Source: Sphingomonas hankyongi
GTDB taxonomy: Bacteria > Pseudomonadota > Alphaproteobacteria > Sphingomonadales > Sphingomonadaceae
Reading direction: 5' to 3'
DNA: 64,000 nt
Assembly (NCBI RefSeq): GCF_023516575.1
Contig: NZ_JAMGBE010000003.1
Span: 310,001-374,000, forward strand
Position 1 is the stretch's first letter; every line of letters begins with the position of its first letter. Shown piece after piece: positions 39,952-51,351 of this stretch. The notes below the pieces were generated by a model that worked only from the letters and a program-made list of their open reading frames with translations, was not told where the DNA came from and made no database searches. The position numbers and the translations under genes are program-made.

Positions 39952-40368
39952 ATGACTTTAAAATCACTGACTTACACCAGCCTTGCTCGGCTTGACCTGA
40001 CAGCGGACGATCTGGAGGCGATCCATCGGACCGCGCGCGATGTGAACGCCCTCGAAGGCGTCACCGGCCTTCTGATCTTCAACGGCACGCATTTCCTTCA
40101 GATCATCGAGGGATCGCCGGCCGCGATCGATGGGCTTGTGGAGCGGCTGCGGCAGGATCGTCGTCACAGCGGTCTCGAGGTTCGAGACGAGCGGGAAGTC
40201 TCCGAACGAAGCTTCCCGGATTGGTCCATGGAACTGGTGAGAGTCAGCGCGAGCTTTTTCGAAGCCAAGGAAACAGTGTCCGATCGCCTTCCCGAGACGA
40301 TCTCCGATCCGGTTCGCGACCGAGTCATCCGGATGACGGAGGCGATCTCGGGAACGGTAAGCTTCTAG
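39952..40368 (+). CDS. short BLUF blue-light photoreceptor
   Basis: 138 residues. The BLUF domain binds FAD and senses blue light through a Tyr-Gln hydrogen-bond switch. The key residues are all present: Y8 in LTYTSLA, N32 in [19 protein letters not shown]50 in FLQIIEGS, and W91 and M93 in FPDWSMEL. Their spacing matches AppA Y21, N45, Q63, W104 and M106. No output domain follows, only a ~30-residue helical tail, so it must signal through a partner. It shares CTAG with convergent trmFO. Confidence 0.93.
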   Translation: MTLKSLTYTSLARLDLTADDLEAIHRTARDVNALEGVTGLLIFNGTHFLQIIEGSPAAIDGLVERLRQDRRHSGLEVRDEREVSERSFPDWSMELVRVSASFFEAKETVSDRLPETISDPVRDRVIRMTEAISGTVSF

Positions 40369-41696
40369 GCGAGCTCCGCCGAGCGCACGCTGTTCCGCCA
40401 TTCGGCGAACGCCGAGCGCGCTCGATCCGTATACATCTTCTTCCGGTCGGCTTTCTTCGTCCTTCCGGGGATGGGAGGCATCAGGCCGAAGTTGACGTTC
40501 ATCGGTTGGAACGTCTCGGCATCGGCGCCGCCGGTGATATGTCCCAGCAGTGCCCCCAAGGCAGTCTCGACCGGGGGAGGCGGCAAGGTTTCACCGCGCA
40601 GTTCAGCTGCGGCGAAGCGAGCCGCAAGGATGCCCACGGCGGCGCTTTCGACATAGCCTTCGCAGCCGGTGATCTGGCCGGCGAACCTAATGTTGGGCTT
40701 GGACTTCAGGCGCAGCTCTCCGTCCAGCAGCCGGGGAGAGTTGATGAAGCTATTGCGATGGATTCCGCCAAGCCGCGCGAACTCGGCGCTTTCGAGGCCA
40801 GGGATCGTGCGGAAGATGCGTACCTGCTCGGCATGCTTTAGCTTGGTCTGGAAGCCGACCATGTTCCACAAAGTGCCGAGCGCATTGTCCTGCCGAAGCT
40901 GGACGACCGCATAAGGCCACCGACCCGTCCGAGGATTATCGAGCCCGACACCCTTCATGGGTCCGTAACGGAGCGTTTCGATGCCGCGTTCCGCCATGAC
41001 CTCGATCGGCATGCAGCCCTCGAAATAGGGCGTGTCCTTCTCCCAATCCTTGAACTCGGTCTTCTCGCCGGCATTCAGCGCGGCGACGAAGTCGTCGTAC
41101 TGCTGCTTGTCGAGGGGGCAATTGATGTAGTCCTTCCCGCCCTTGTCCCAGCGCGCGGCCATCCAGGCCACCTCCATGTCGATGCTGTCGCGATGGACGA
41201 TCGGGGCGATTGCATCGAAGAAGGAGAGGGCGCCTTGGCCTGTCTCCTCCGTGATCGCTTCGGCGAGTCTCGATCCGGTCAGCGGCCCTGTCGCAATGAT
41301 TGTCGGATGGTGAGGAAGAATATCCACTCTCTCTCGCACGACCGTGATGTTCGGATGCTGCTCGATCGTTCGCGTGACCTCAGCCGCGAACGCTTCGCGG
41401 TCGACGGCCAGTGCCGAACCCGCCGGAACCCGGTGCAAGTCCCCCGCACGCATTATCAATGAGCCGAGCGCTCGCATCTCCTGGTGCAAGAGGCCCACGG
41501 CATTGTGCTCTGCATCGTCGGAGCGAAAGCTGTTCGAGCAGACCATCTCAGCGAGCCGGTCAGTCTCGTGCGCGGGCGTCATTTCGCCTCCACCGCGCAT
41601 TTCGCTCAAGCGGACGCGCAAGCCAGCCTCTGCGAGCTGCCACGCGGCTTCGCTTCCGGCGAGCCCGCCACCGACGATGTGAATGTCGAAGATCAC
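40365..41696 (-). CDS. trmFO: methylenetetrahydrofolate-tRNA-(uracil-5-)-methyltransferase TrmFO
   Basis: 443 residues from a GTG ([20 protein letters not shown]). TrmFO uses methylene-THF and FAD to form 5-methyluridine-54 in tRNA. The FAD-binding [17 protein letters not shown] is at the start; [39 protein letters not shown] and [18 protein letters not shown] are family landmarks. It follows the multi-pass membrane protein gene by 29 nt on the same strand. Confidence 0.97.
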   Translation of the reverse strand: MIFDIHIVGGGLAGSEAAWQLAEAGLRVRLSEMRGGGEMTPAHETDRLAEMVCSNSFRSDDAEHNAVGLLHQEMRALGSLIMRAGDLHRVPAGSALAVDREAFAAEVTRTIEQHPNITVVRERVDILPHHPTIIATGPLTGSRLAEAITEETGQGALSFFDAIAPIVHRDSIDMEVAWMAARWDKGGKDYINCPLDKQQYDDFVAALNAGEKTEFKDWEKDTPYFEGCMPIEVMAERGIETLRYGPMKGVGLDNPRTGRWPYAVVQLRQDNALGTLWNMVGFQTKLKHAEQVRIFRTIPGLESAEFARLGGIHRNSFINSPRLLDGELRLKSKPNIRFAGQITGCEGYVESAAVGILAARFAAAELRGETLPPPPVETALGALLGHITGGADAETFQPMNVNFGLMPPIPGRTKKADRKKMYTDRARSAFAEWRNSVRSAELA

Positions 41697-41725
41697 GCGG
41701 GAGCGGTTAGCCCCGCTAGAGCCGT

Positions 41726-42829
41726 CTAGTAAACCGGACGCGGCCCCACAGCCTTGAGCTGCGGGCGAGGAAGCTGCGCGGCCAGCTTCTGGGGCAAGAG
41801 CCGCAACAGCGGCTCACGCATCGCGGTCCATCGCACGGCGAGGAAGGTCAGCATGAGGCCGCAGACGAGAAAAGCGATAGCGATCCCGCTTCCCCCGACT
41901 CCTACTCCGCCGAACAATGCGATCATCGCCGGCACGGCATAGACCATTCCGGAGGTCAGCAGCGACCGCCGGTCGATCACCAGCGCGACGGTCGCGAAGA
42001 CGAGGAAAAGGACGAGGACTGCGGCCGCCTGGCCATGGTTGGGGTCGGCAATCTGCTGGAACATCCGGCCCCAGCTGGCCGCATCGCCTTCAACCCCCAG
42101 GAGCAATGTCATCGCACCTTTGACGATGAGGAAGCCAGCGGCGATGTGCATCCAGAAAGCGACGTCGCTGCGCACGGTCTCGCGCCGTACGTCGCTGATA
42201 TCCCACCACATCGCCCAGACGAACAGGAGCGGACCCACCACCGCGCTGACGAGGTCCACCCCGAGACTCGGGAGTTCCGGGAACAAGGCGCGGACCGCGT
42301 TTACGCCGACGTTTACGAGGGCGACGGCAAACGCGGCGAAAGCGATCGGCAACTGGAAGCGCCGCCACCATGCGTAGCAGGCCACTGTCGCTACGGCGGC
42401 GGTCAGCACGTAGGCGACGGCCGGCGCCTCGACCCCGCCATACATGTGCAATGGGTCGAACCCGGTCGTCAGCAAGCCCACCGTCAACGCAGCTCCGGCG
42501 CAGCCAATCGCCCAGACGACGAACAACACGAAACTGGTCAGCATGAGCCTACGCTTCTCGGTGAAATAGCGCGCCGCAACCCAGCAGGCGAAGGGGAAAG
42601 CCGCAGCCGCGTAAGGGAAAGTGGCGCCGACAAGGGTGATCAGCGTGACGGTCACCATCGCGATCCCGATCGCTGCCATGACGTCGGCAAAGCCGCTGAC
42701 CAGCGCAAACCGCTCTTCGGTGGCGCTCGGCGCGTGACGCAGCCGCTCATCGAAGCGGCGCAGCTCGTCTGCCTGGTCGCTCCGGATCACGCCGGCTGCC
42801 ACAGCGGCGTCGAGGTCGAAATGCTCCAT
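41726..42829 (-). CDS. multi-pass membrane protein, DUF2157-like
   Basis: 367 residues starting [20 protein letters not shown]. The N-terminal ~40 residues resemble the soluble cap of DUF2157 proteins ([17 protein letters not shown]). About ten membrane helices follow, for example [20 protein letters not shown] and [20 protein letters not shown]. No transport motif is evident. It is probably co-transcribed with trmFO, although no functional link is known. Confidence 0.75.
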   Translation of the reverse strand: MEHFDLDAAVAAGVIRSDQADELRRFDERLRHAPSATEERFALVSGFADVMAAIGIAMVTVTLITLVGATFPYAAAAFPFACWVAARYFTEKRRLMLTSFVLFVVWAIGCAGAALTVGLLTTGFDPLHMYGGVEAPAVAYVLTAAVATVACYAWWRRFQLPIAFAAFAVALVNVGVNAVRALFPELPSLGVDLVSAVVGPLLFVWAMWWDISDVRRETVRSDVAFWMHIAAGFLIVKGAMTLLLGVEGDAASWGRMFQQIADPNHGQAAAVLVLFLVFATVALVIDRRSLLTSGMVYAVPAMIALFGGVGVGGSGIAIAFLVCGLMLTFLAVRWTAMREPLLRLLPQKLAAQLPRPQLKAVGPRPVY

Positions 42830-42902
42830 ACGCAACAGCCCCTTCAGGGCGCGCGCTTTAGCAACGCTTCGCGAACAAGCGGTTAAGGCGTAACGGGGCG
42901 GA

Positions 42903-43349
42903 ATGCGGATCTTCACCATCGGATATGAAGGTGCGACGGTCGCGGAGTTTCTCGCCGCGCTCGAAGGGGCGGGCGTCGAGCGGGTCATCGATGTGCGCGC
43001 AGTACCCAATTCGCGGCGTCCGGGATTTTCGAAGACCCCATTGCGAAACGCGCTCGCGGAAGCCGGAATCGAATATGTCCATCTCCGCGCGCTCGGCACG
43101 CCAGCCGACGGAAGGGCGGCCGCGAGGGCGGGGCGGCACGCCGATCTCGAGCGAATCTACGCGGGTCAGCTGGAACTGCCGGAAGCGATCGTCCAGGCTG
43201 CGCAAATGACGGAGCTGGCGGCCGAAAAGCCGAGCGCGCTTTTGTGCTATGAGCGCGACCCGGCGCATTGCCACCGAACGCTTCTGCTCGATGCGGTCGC
43301 GCCCGGTGCAGACGTCAGGCACCTGTTCGCCTCAGTTACGGTAGATTAG
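42903..43349 (+). CDS. DUF488 protein
   Basis: 148 residues. The family signature is MRIFTIGYEGATVAEFLAAL, ERVIDVRAVPNSRRPGFSKT and the Cys/His-containing LLCYERDPAHCHRTLLLDAV. DUF488 proteins are widespread and of unknown function; the CYExxPxxCHR motif suggests a metal- or redox-dependent role. It is divergent from the membrane protein gene upstream. Confidence 0.92.
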   Translation: MRIFTIGYEGATVAEFLAALEGAGVERVIDVRAVPNSRRPGFSKTPLRNALAEAGIEYVHLRALGTPADGRAAARAGRHADLERIYAGQLELPEAIVQAAQMTELAAEKPSALLCYERDPAHCHRTLLLDAVAPGADVRHLFASVTVD

Positions 43350-43354
43350 CGGCA

Positions 43355-43380
43355 GGAACCGCCGTCGCCACTGACAAGTT
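43355..43380 (+). promoter_or_regulatory. candidate EcfG-type general stress promoter
   Basis: GGAAC (43355-43359), 18 nt, GTT (43378-43380), equivalent to GGAAC-N17-aGTT against the consensus GGAAC-N16/17-cGTT. It lies 35 nt upstream of the DUF4142 start, and genes of that family are often stress-induced in alphaproteobacteria. Confidence 0.5.
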
Positions 43381-43415
43381 ACTGTAGCGGAACAATCAGG
43401 AAGGGAGACGCCTCG

Positions 43416-43997
43416 ATGAGGAAATTGGCACTCTTGGTAGGCTGCACGCTTGCGCTTGCTGCCTGTGAAACCACCCCGCCTCCACCGCCCGATCTCAACA
43501 ATCCGTTGTTGGCTCCGGGATTCCTGGCGCAGGCGAGCAGTGCGAACCAGTTCGAGATCCAGTCGAGCCAGCTCGCGCTTCAAGCGTCGCAAAATCCCGC
43601 CGTGCGGAATTTTGCGAATGTGATCATCGCAGACCACACGCAATTGGGTCAGCGGGTTGCGGCCCTTGGCGCCTCCGCGCATTTGCCACCGCCGCCGCTG
43701 GGCCTGCTGCCCGCCGATCAAGCAACGCTCGACCAGCTTCACGCAGCCGGGACCGGTTACAGCTTCGACCAGGCGTATCAGCAGGCGCAGATCAACGCGC
43801 ACCAGCAGGCCATCGGGCTGATGCAGAACTATGCCGCAAGCGGCGATGTGCCGGTGCTCCGCAGCGCCGCCGGAGAGGCTGTCCCGGTGATGCAGCGGCA
43901 CCTGCAGATGGCTCAGTCGCTCGTGCTGACTCCACCGCCGCCACCGCCGCCTCCGCCGGCTCCACCGCCGGTCGGACGCTCTGGCGAGCGCGGCTGA
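43416..43997 (+). CDS. DUF4142 periplasmic lipoprotein
   Basis: 193 residues starting MRKLALLVGCTLALAACETT, with lipobox LAAC, so it should be lipidated. The helical DUF4142 core follows: ASSANQFEIQSSQLALQASQ, NPAVRNFANVIIADHTQLGQ and ADQATLDQLHAAGTGYSFDQ. The C-terminus is a long Pro run. The four-helix, ferritin-like domain has no known enzymatic function. A strong hairpin terminator follows. Confidence 0.87.
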   Translation: MRKLALLVGCTLALAACETTPPPPPDLNNPLLAPGFLAQASSANQFEIQSSQLALQASQNPAVRNFANVIIADHTQLGQRVAALGASAHLPPPPLGLLPADQATLDQLHAAGTGYSFDQAYQQAQINAHQQAIGLMQNYAASGDVPVLRSAAGEAVPVMQRHLQMAQSLVLTPPPPPPPPPAPPPVGRSGERG

Positions 43998-44015
43998 CGC
44001 CTAGCTGCAAAGGAA

Positions 44016-44039
44016 AAGGGCCGCCAATCGGCGGCCCTT
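44016..44039. terminator. bidirectional intrinsic terminator
   Basis: AAGGGCCGCC (44016-44025), loop AATC, GGCGGCCCTT (44030-44039), a perfect 10-bp stem. It is followed by CTTCC on the plus strand and CCTTTTCC on the minus strand, serving the convergent DUF4142 and host-attachment genes. Confidence 0.85.
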
Positions 44040-44045
44040 CTTCCG

Positions 44046-44513
44046 TCAGACGACCGGGAGTTCCTCGGCCTGAGTTTCCCCGTCGAGCAGTGCCTCGATA
44101 TCCGGGATGGGCCGCCCGCTCATTTCCTTGTTCACAGTGCACACGAGCCGTCGCTCAACTTCCTTGTGCAGGCATTTCTTGAGGACGCCGAGCGCCTTGG
44201 GTGGAGCGATGATGGCGAGCGCGTCGAAATCGTTCCGCAGCACCCGGGCCTTCAATTCATCGGCCGCATCCTTGATCCAGCGGTCCTCTTCCTGCTGCTG
44301 AAAGTCGGTCTCCTCATAAGTGGAGCGCCCGTAGCCGGCACTCTGCTTCGTAGCGCCGGGAGCGTCGGTCTTGATATCGCGATCCTTCCTGTCTTCCCGC
44401 TGATCGTGGGCTTCCGTGCGCAGGTCGATCTGGTTTTCGTCTCCGCGATTTCTGAAGAAAAGCATCTTGCGGCCGTCGGCGACCAGGACCAGCGCATTGT
44501 GGGGAAGGGGCAT
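44046..44513 (-). CDS. host attachment family protein
   Basis: 155 residues. The pattern matches the family named after an Agrobacterium attachment gene: MPLPHNALVLVADGRKMLFF, DRWIKDAADELKARVLRNDF, DALAIIAPPKALGVLKKCLH and KEMSGRPIPDIEALL. These are cytoplasmic, distantly related to eRF1/RNase-H-like folds; the attachment role is not general. AAGGAG lies 7 nt before the ATG. Confidence 0.85.
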   Translation of the reverse strand: MPLPHNALVLVADGRKMLFFRNRGDENQIDLRTEAHDQREDRKDRDIKTDAPGATKQSAGYGRSTYEETDFQQQEEDRWIKDAADELKARVLRNDFDALAIIAPPKALGVLKKCLHKEVERRLVCTVNKEMSGRPIPDIEALLDGETQAEELPVV

Positions 44514-44608
44514 AGACGTACTCCTTGAAAACAGGCCTTAGGAGAACGCGACCCGGTCCCGCCCGGTTTCCACTGTTCGTCGCAGTAAAGTCCGCGCCGG
44601 ACCGATAG

Positions 44609-47416
<2,808 letters not shown>

Positions 47417-47690
47417 GTAAACTTCCTGTCGTTAGGGGAATGCACGCGAGGGTTTGCGGCAGGATGCCGGCCCCCGCGACTCTATCTAGTGACCGTAACC
47501 GCCAAGCGCCACCCCGCGCGCGCACGCGTGTACGCACGCGCGAGCAATTCACTTAGGACGGTTCAAAAAGAGTTCAGCACGGAACGGGCAAAGCCGCTGC
47601 ATTCACACTGGCTTGGCGGACGCTTCCGTCAGGACTAAGCACCTTCGCCGCAGATTGGACGGCCCGCGCGCGGGCAAAAGGAGACTTTCG

Positions 47691-49010
47691 ATGCAAATCA
47701 CTGTTGGTCGCGCTTTCGTAGCGCTCCTCGCCGCGGGCGTCGCCGCGCCCGCGATCGCTCAAGGAAGCTACGGTTCCACCGCTCCGCAACAATCGCGCGG
47801 GGCGCCGACTCCGGACCAGCAGGAAGAGGAATCGGCAGCTCCATCCCGCGGAGCGCCGACCGGGTCCGCGCCGGCGAAGGAGGAAATCCAGGGCGGGATC
47901 AAGCCGTCCAAGGGCGCCATGAAGCCGATCGTCGAGCTGCAAAAGGCAGTGGCGGCGAACGACCAGGCGAATATCCCGGCGAAGCTGGCCGCTGCCCAGG
48001 CGGCGGCGACAACCGCAGACGACAAGTACCTGGTCGCCCAATTTCAGCTGAAGATCGCGGCCGCCAAGAACGATCTTCCGAGCGTCGCCTCCGCAGTCGA
48101 CACCATCGCGGCCTCGGGAAAGATCGACAGCCAGAAGGTCGGAGCACTCTATCGAGGGCTTGGCGGGTCCTTCTACAACGCCAAGCAATATGATCAGGCC
48201 GCAGCTGCTTTCGCGCGGGCAGTCTCGGTAAATCCCGCTGATATTGAATCGCTGAAGCTGGTTGGCGAGACGCAGCTTGCGCAAAACAAGCGGCCCGAAG
48301 CTGCAGCCACTTTCGGGAAGGTCATCGCGGCTCGTAACGCCGCCGGGCAAAAGGCGGAGGAGGACCTCTACAAGCGCGCGGTCCAGCTCGCTTATGATTC
48401 CAAGGCCGCCAATGCGACCCAGCTCGCTCGCGAATGGGTTGCCGCCTATCCAAGCCCCGACAGCTGGCACAATGCGATCGCCATCTATCGCAACCTCAAC
48501 CAGCCTGACGTCGAAAGCACGCTCAGCCTGTTGAGGCTGATGCGCGCGACGAAAGCGATGACCAACCCCGGCGATTACGCTCTCTATGCTGCCGCCGCGG
48601 CCGACCAGCGCAACTATAATGAAGCACAGGTCGTCATCGACGAAGGCATCGCCGCGAAGGTGGTCGACCCGTCGAGCGCACGCTTCAAGGACATCATCGG
48701 GCCGCTCAAGACCAAGCCGATCGCGACTGCAGCCGATCTCGCGACGGCCAGCAAGACGGCCGCGACGGGCGCCGCCCTGCTGGGCATAGGCGATCGCTAT
48801 TATGCCCTCGGCGATTATGCGAAGGCGGTCGATGCCTACAAGGCGGCCCAGTCCAAAGGCGCGGACGCCGAAGTCGCCAATCTCCACATCGGCATGGCGC
48901 TGACCGCGGCCGGCGACAAGGCCGGCGCAACGCAGGCGTTCAACAGCGTCAAGGGCAGCCGCGCGGCAATCGCCCAATATTGGCTGCTGTATCTGCAGGG
49001 CCGTGCCTGA
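47691..49010 (+). CDS. secreted tetratricopeptide repeat protein
   Basis: 439 residues from an ATG at 47691 (AAAAGGAGA upstream), starting MQITVGRAFVALLAAGVAAP with cleavage near AIAQG. A low-complexity linker of Gly, Ala, Pro, Ser and Glu precedes TPR-like helical pairs: GGSFYNAKQYDQAAAAFARA, SLKLVGETQLAQNKRPEAAA and GDRYYALGDYAKAVDAYKAA. It is likely a periplasmic protein-protein interaction scaffold. An intrinsic terminator follows. The partner is unknown. Confidence 0.85.
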   Translation: MQITVGRAFVALLAAGVAAPAIAQGSYGSTAPQQSRGAPTPDQQEEESAAPSRGAPTGSAPAKEEIQGGIKPSKGAMKPIVELQKAVAANDQANIPAKLAAAQAAATTADDKYLVAQFQLKIAAAKNDLPSVASAVDTIAASGKIDSQKVGALYRGLGGSFYNAKQYDQAAAAFARAVSVNPADIESLKLVGETQLAQNKRPEAAATFGKVIAARNAAGQKAEEDLYKRAVQLAYDSKAANATQLAREWVAAYPSPDSWHNAIAIYRNLNQPDVESTLSLLRLMRATKAMTNPGDYALYAAAAADQRNYNEAQVVIDEGIAAKVVDPSSARFKDIIGPLKTKPIATAADLATASKTAATGAALLGIGDRYYALGDYAKAVDAYKAAQSKGADAEVANLHIGMALTAAGDKAGATQAFNSVKGSRAAIAQYWLLYLQGRA

Positions 49011-49040
49011 CCCGGCCGTACATCGAGAAGCGCTGAAGGA

Positions 49041-49067
49041 GGCGTTCGCGAAAGCGGACGCCTTTTT
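49041..49067 (+). terminator. intrinsic terminator
   Basis: GGCGTTCGC (49041-49049) pairs with GCGGACGCC (49054-49062) with one G-T wobble, then TTTTT. It lies 31 nt after the TPR protein gene. Confidence 0.85.
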
Positions 49068-49168
49068 CACATGTCCGGGGCGGCTGTGACCACAACTTCG
49101 AGACTGTCCCGTTTCGGGATGGTTAAGAGGTGCCGCCTTAGCGCCACCCGGCCCTGCACATAGAGCCG

Positions 49169-50776
49169 ATGTTTGGTGCGTCTTTAGGTGCGGGACATTC
49201 GGTGCGGTTCGACGATCGCTTACTCACGGTGCTGAACCATTCGGCAAGCGACCGCCACGATGCGGCGGTGCGCTGGCGGCAGCTTGTCGACCTCGTGGCT
49301 CGTGCCGGACCGAACAGCTCAAGTCCCGTCGTGGTCCAGGCGCTCGAGGCCATCCGCGATGGGTCCAACGATGTGGACGAGCCGCTTCGCGCGGCCGCGG
49401 CTCGCGCGGTTGCGGCGCTCCCGCTTCCCCTCGGTCTTCTTGAATGTTTCGCCGCTGACAAATTGAGCGTGTCTGCGCCTGTGCTGGCCGCTGCAAAGCT
49501 CGATCCCTCTGAATGGGAAACCGTCCTTCGCGTGGCGGATTCGGAGACGCGCCACTTCGTGGAAGCCCTGCACCCGCAGATAGGCGCTGAAAAAATTGCG
49601 GACCTGACGGATTCGCTGGTTGAGCCGGCCGGGCCAGTCGCCGAAACGTACGAAGAACCTGTCGCAGGCCCCAGCACGGATATCCCTGTCGGTCCGTCGC
49701 TGAGTGAAGTCGTCGCGAGGATCGAACGCAGGCGGCGGAAGCGTGCCACGCAGCCGCCGAGCCTCGAAGCCACCCCGGGCACCATATCGATCGGGACGCC
49801 GTCGCTGTTCCGCTGGGAGTGCGGCCCGAGCGGAGAGATCGTCTGGGTGGAAGGAGCACCGCGAGGCGCCTTGATCGGCCGATCCGTGGCGCGCGCACAG
49901 GAGATTGAAGGGGACACGGTCGAGGAAGATGTCGTGCGCGCCTTCGCCATGCGCGCTCCGTTTCGGGACGGCAGTTTCACGATCGGAGGAGACGGCCTCG
50001 TCTCGGGCGACTGGAAGATAAGCGGGATACCGGCTTTCGATCCCGCTGACGGGCGATTCGCCGGCTATCGCGGCATCGCGCTTCGAACCGAGCCGCCGCG
50101 ACGCGAGGAGGACGCGGCGGATACGCTGCTCGACCCGGATTCGCTTCGTGAGCTCGTCCACGAGATCAAGACGCCACTCAATGCGATCATCGGGTTCGCA
50201 GAGATCATCGACGGACAATATCTCGGCCCCGCTGACCGGCGCTATCGCGAACGCGCGGCCGATATCGTCGCCGAAGCGCGCTTGCTCCTGGGCGCCATCG
50301 ACGACCTCGATTTCGCTGCAAAGGTCCATTCCGCCAGCGACGACAGCGCCAGGCGCGTCGACATGGCCGAGCTGATCGAGCGCGCAAGCCCATCGCTGCG
50401 CGCCCTCGCGAGCGATCGTGGCGCCGATATGGAGATCGCACTGTCCTCACGAGTGCCGCCGATTGCTGTGGAACCCGAACTGGCCGACCGGCTCATCTAC
50501 CGCTTCTGCTCCGCGATGATCGACGCGGCGAGCGCGGGCGAGCGACTGCGTCTATCCATAGACCAGAGCGGCGACCAGTGCCGCTTGTCGGTCAGCCGGC
50601 CTGTGGCCTTGAAGGGACTTGCGGAAGCGCGCTTGTTCGACCCTGGGCAGACGAAGGAGCCCGAAGGGACGCGCATCGCTTTTTCCTTGAAGCTCATTCG
50701 CGGTCTCGCGCGCATTGCCGGCGGCGATCTCGTTACATCGCGGGCCGGCCTGTCGCTGACATTCCGAAGGGCCTGA
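49169..50776 (+). CDS. degenerate sensor histidine kinase
   Basis: 535 residues. Residues ~1-120 are helical. A PAS-like segment follows (SLFRWECGPSGEIVWVEGAP to GRFAGYRGIALR). The HisKA H-box is intact, LRELVHEIKTPLNAIIGFAE, with His as the phosphoacceptor. The ATPase region is not canonical: the expected N-box Asn is replaced (CSAMIDAAS), no DxGxG box is found, and the G2 box reads GTRIAFSLKLIRGLA. It may accept phosphate without self-kinase activity. No response regulator gene is adjacent. Confidence 0.82.
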   Translation: MFGASLGAGHSVRFDDRLLTVLNHSASDRHDAAVRWRQLVDLVARAGPNSSSPVVVQALEAIRDGSNDVDEPLRAAAARAVAALPLPLGLLECFAADKLSVSAPVLAAAKLDPSEWETVLRVADSETRHFVEALHPQIGAEKIADLTDSLVEPAGPVAETYEEPVAGPSTDIPVGPSLSEVVARIERRRRKRATQPPSLEATPGTISIGTPSLFRWECGPSGEIVWVEGAPRGALIGRSVARAQEIEGDTVEEDVVRAFAMRAPFRDGSFTIGGDGLVSGDWKISGIPAFDPADGRFAGYRGIALRTEPPRREEDAADTLLDPDSLRELVHEIKTPLNAIIGFAEIIDGQYLGPADRRYRERAADIVAEARLLLGAIDDLDFAAKVHSASDDSARRVDMAELIERASPSLRALASDRGADMEIALSSRVPPIAVEPELADRLIYRFCSAMIDAASAGERLRLSIDQSGDQCRLSVSRPVALKGLAEARLFDPGQTKEPEGTRIAFSLKLIRGLARIAGGDLVTSRAGLSLTFRRA

Positions 50777-50834
50777 TCGCGGCAATCGCGCTTGGCGCGG
50801 GCGTTCGCGCCGTCTATCTCGCCAAAGCCGGGGA

Positions 50835-50909
50835 GGGCCTGTAGCTCAACGGTAGAGCCGGCCGCTCATAACGGCTAGGTTGGGGGTTCGAATCCCTCCG
50901 GGCCCACCA
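50835..50909 (+). tRNA. tRNA with CAU anticodon, probably tRNA-Ile2
   Basis: 75 nt including CCA. Acceptor stem GGGCCTG pairs with CGGGCCC; the D arm is GCTC...GAGC; the anticodon loop CTCATAA (50865-50871) sits on a stem with one G-T pair; the T arm is GGGGG TTCGAAT CCCTC. CAU can be Ile (lysidine-modified), elongator Met or initiator Met. The GGGCC...GGCCC acceptor stem and a paired first base pair fit Ile2 best; the initiator is excluded by the paired 1:72. Confidence 0.88.
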
Positions 50910-50972
50910 TTCATCATCCGCGTCCGATCAAGGGTTGGCGACGACGGTGATCGGCCCTAGGTGCGGGGCCGT

Positions 50973-51049
<77 letters not shown>

Positions 51050-51070
51050 ACATCCCGCAAAACCGCCAGC

Positions 51071-51328
51071 TTATTGCTGGTTCGTATTGTTCGTCTGGAC
51101 GTCCTGGTTCACGGTCACGTCGACGTCGGTGTTCTGCACCTTGTTCGCGGTCTGCTGAACGTCGTTGGCGATCGCTCCGCCAACATTCTCGGCAAAATTG
51201 CCGACGTCAGCTGCGGCATTCTCCGCAGTATTCTGGTCATATTGGACCGTCACCGCATTGCCTTCCTTGCTGACGTTGCAGCCAGCCAGAGCCGCAGCAA
51301 CCAACGGAAGCATGATGATCGTCCGCAT
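51071..51328 (-). CDS. small lipoprotein of unknown function
   Basis: 85 residues starting MRTIIMLPLVAAALAGCNVS, with lipobox LAGC. The mature part is acidic and Asn/Gln/Val-rich (NAVTVQYDQNTAENAAADVG and VQNTDVDVTVNQDVQTNN) and looks disordered. GGAGG lies 5 nt before the ATG. No family is recognised; entericidin-like stress lipoproteins have a similar size. Confidence 0.7.
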   Translation of the reverse strand: MRTIIMLPLVAAALAGCNVSKEGNAVTVQYDQNTAENAAADVGNFAENVGGAIANDVQQTANKVQNTDVDVTVNQDVQTNNTNQQ

Positions 51329-51351
51329 GAAATCCTCCAGTCTTTTGACGC

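Noticed and set aside
47574-49070. 498-codon minus-strand frame over the TPR protein
   Set aside because: The plus-strand gene has a signal peptide, a good ribosome-binding site and a terminator; the antisense frame shows none.
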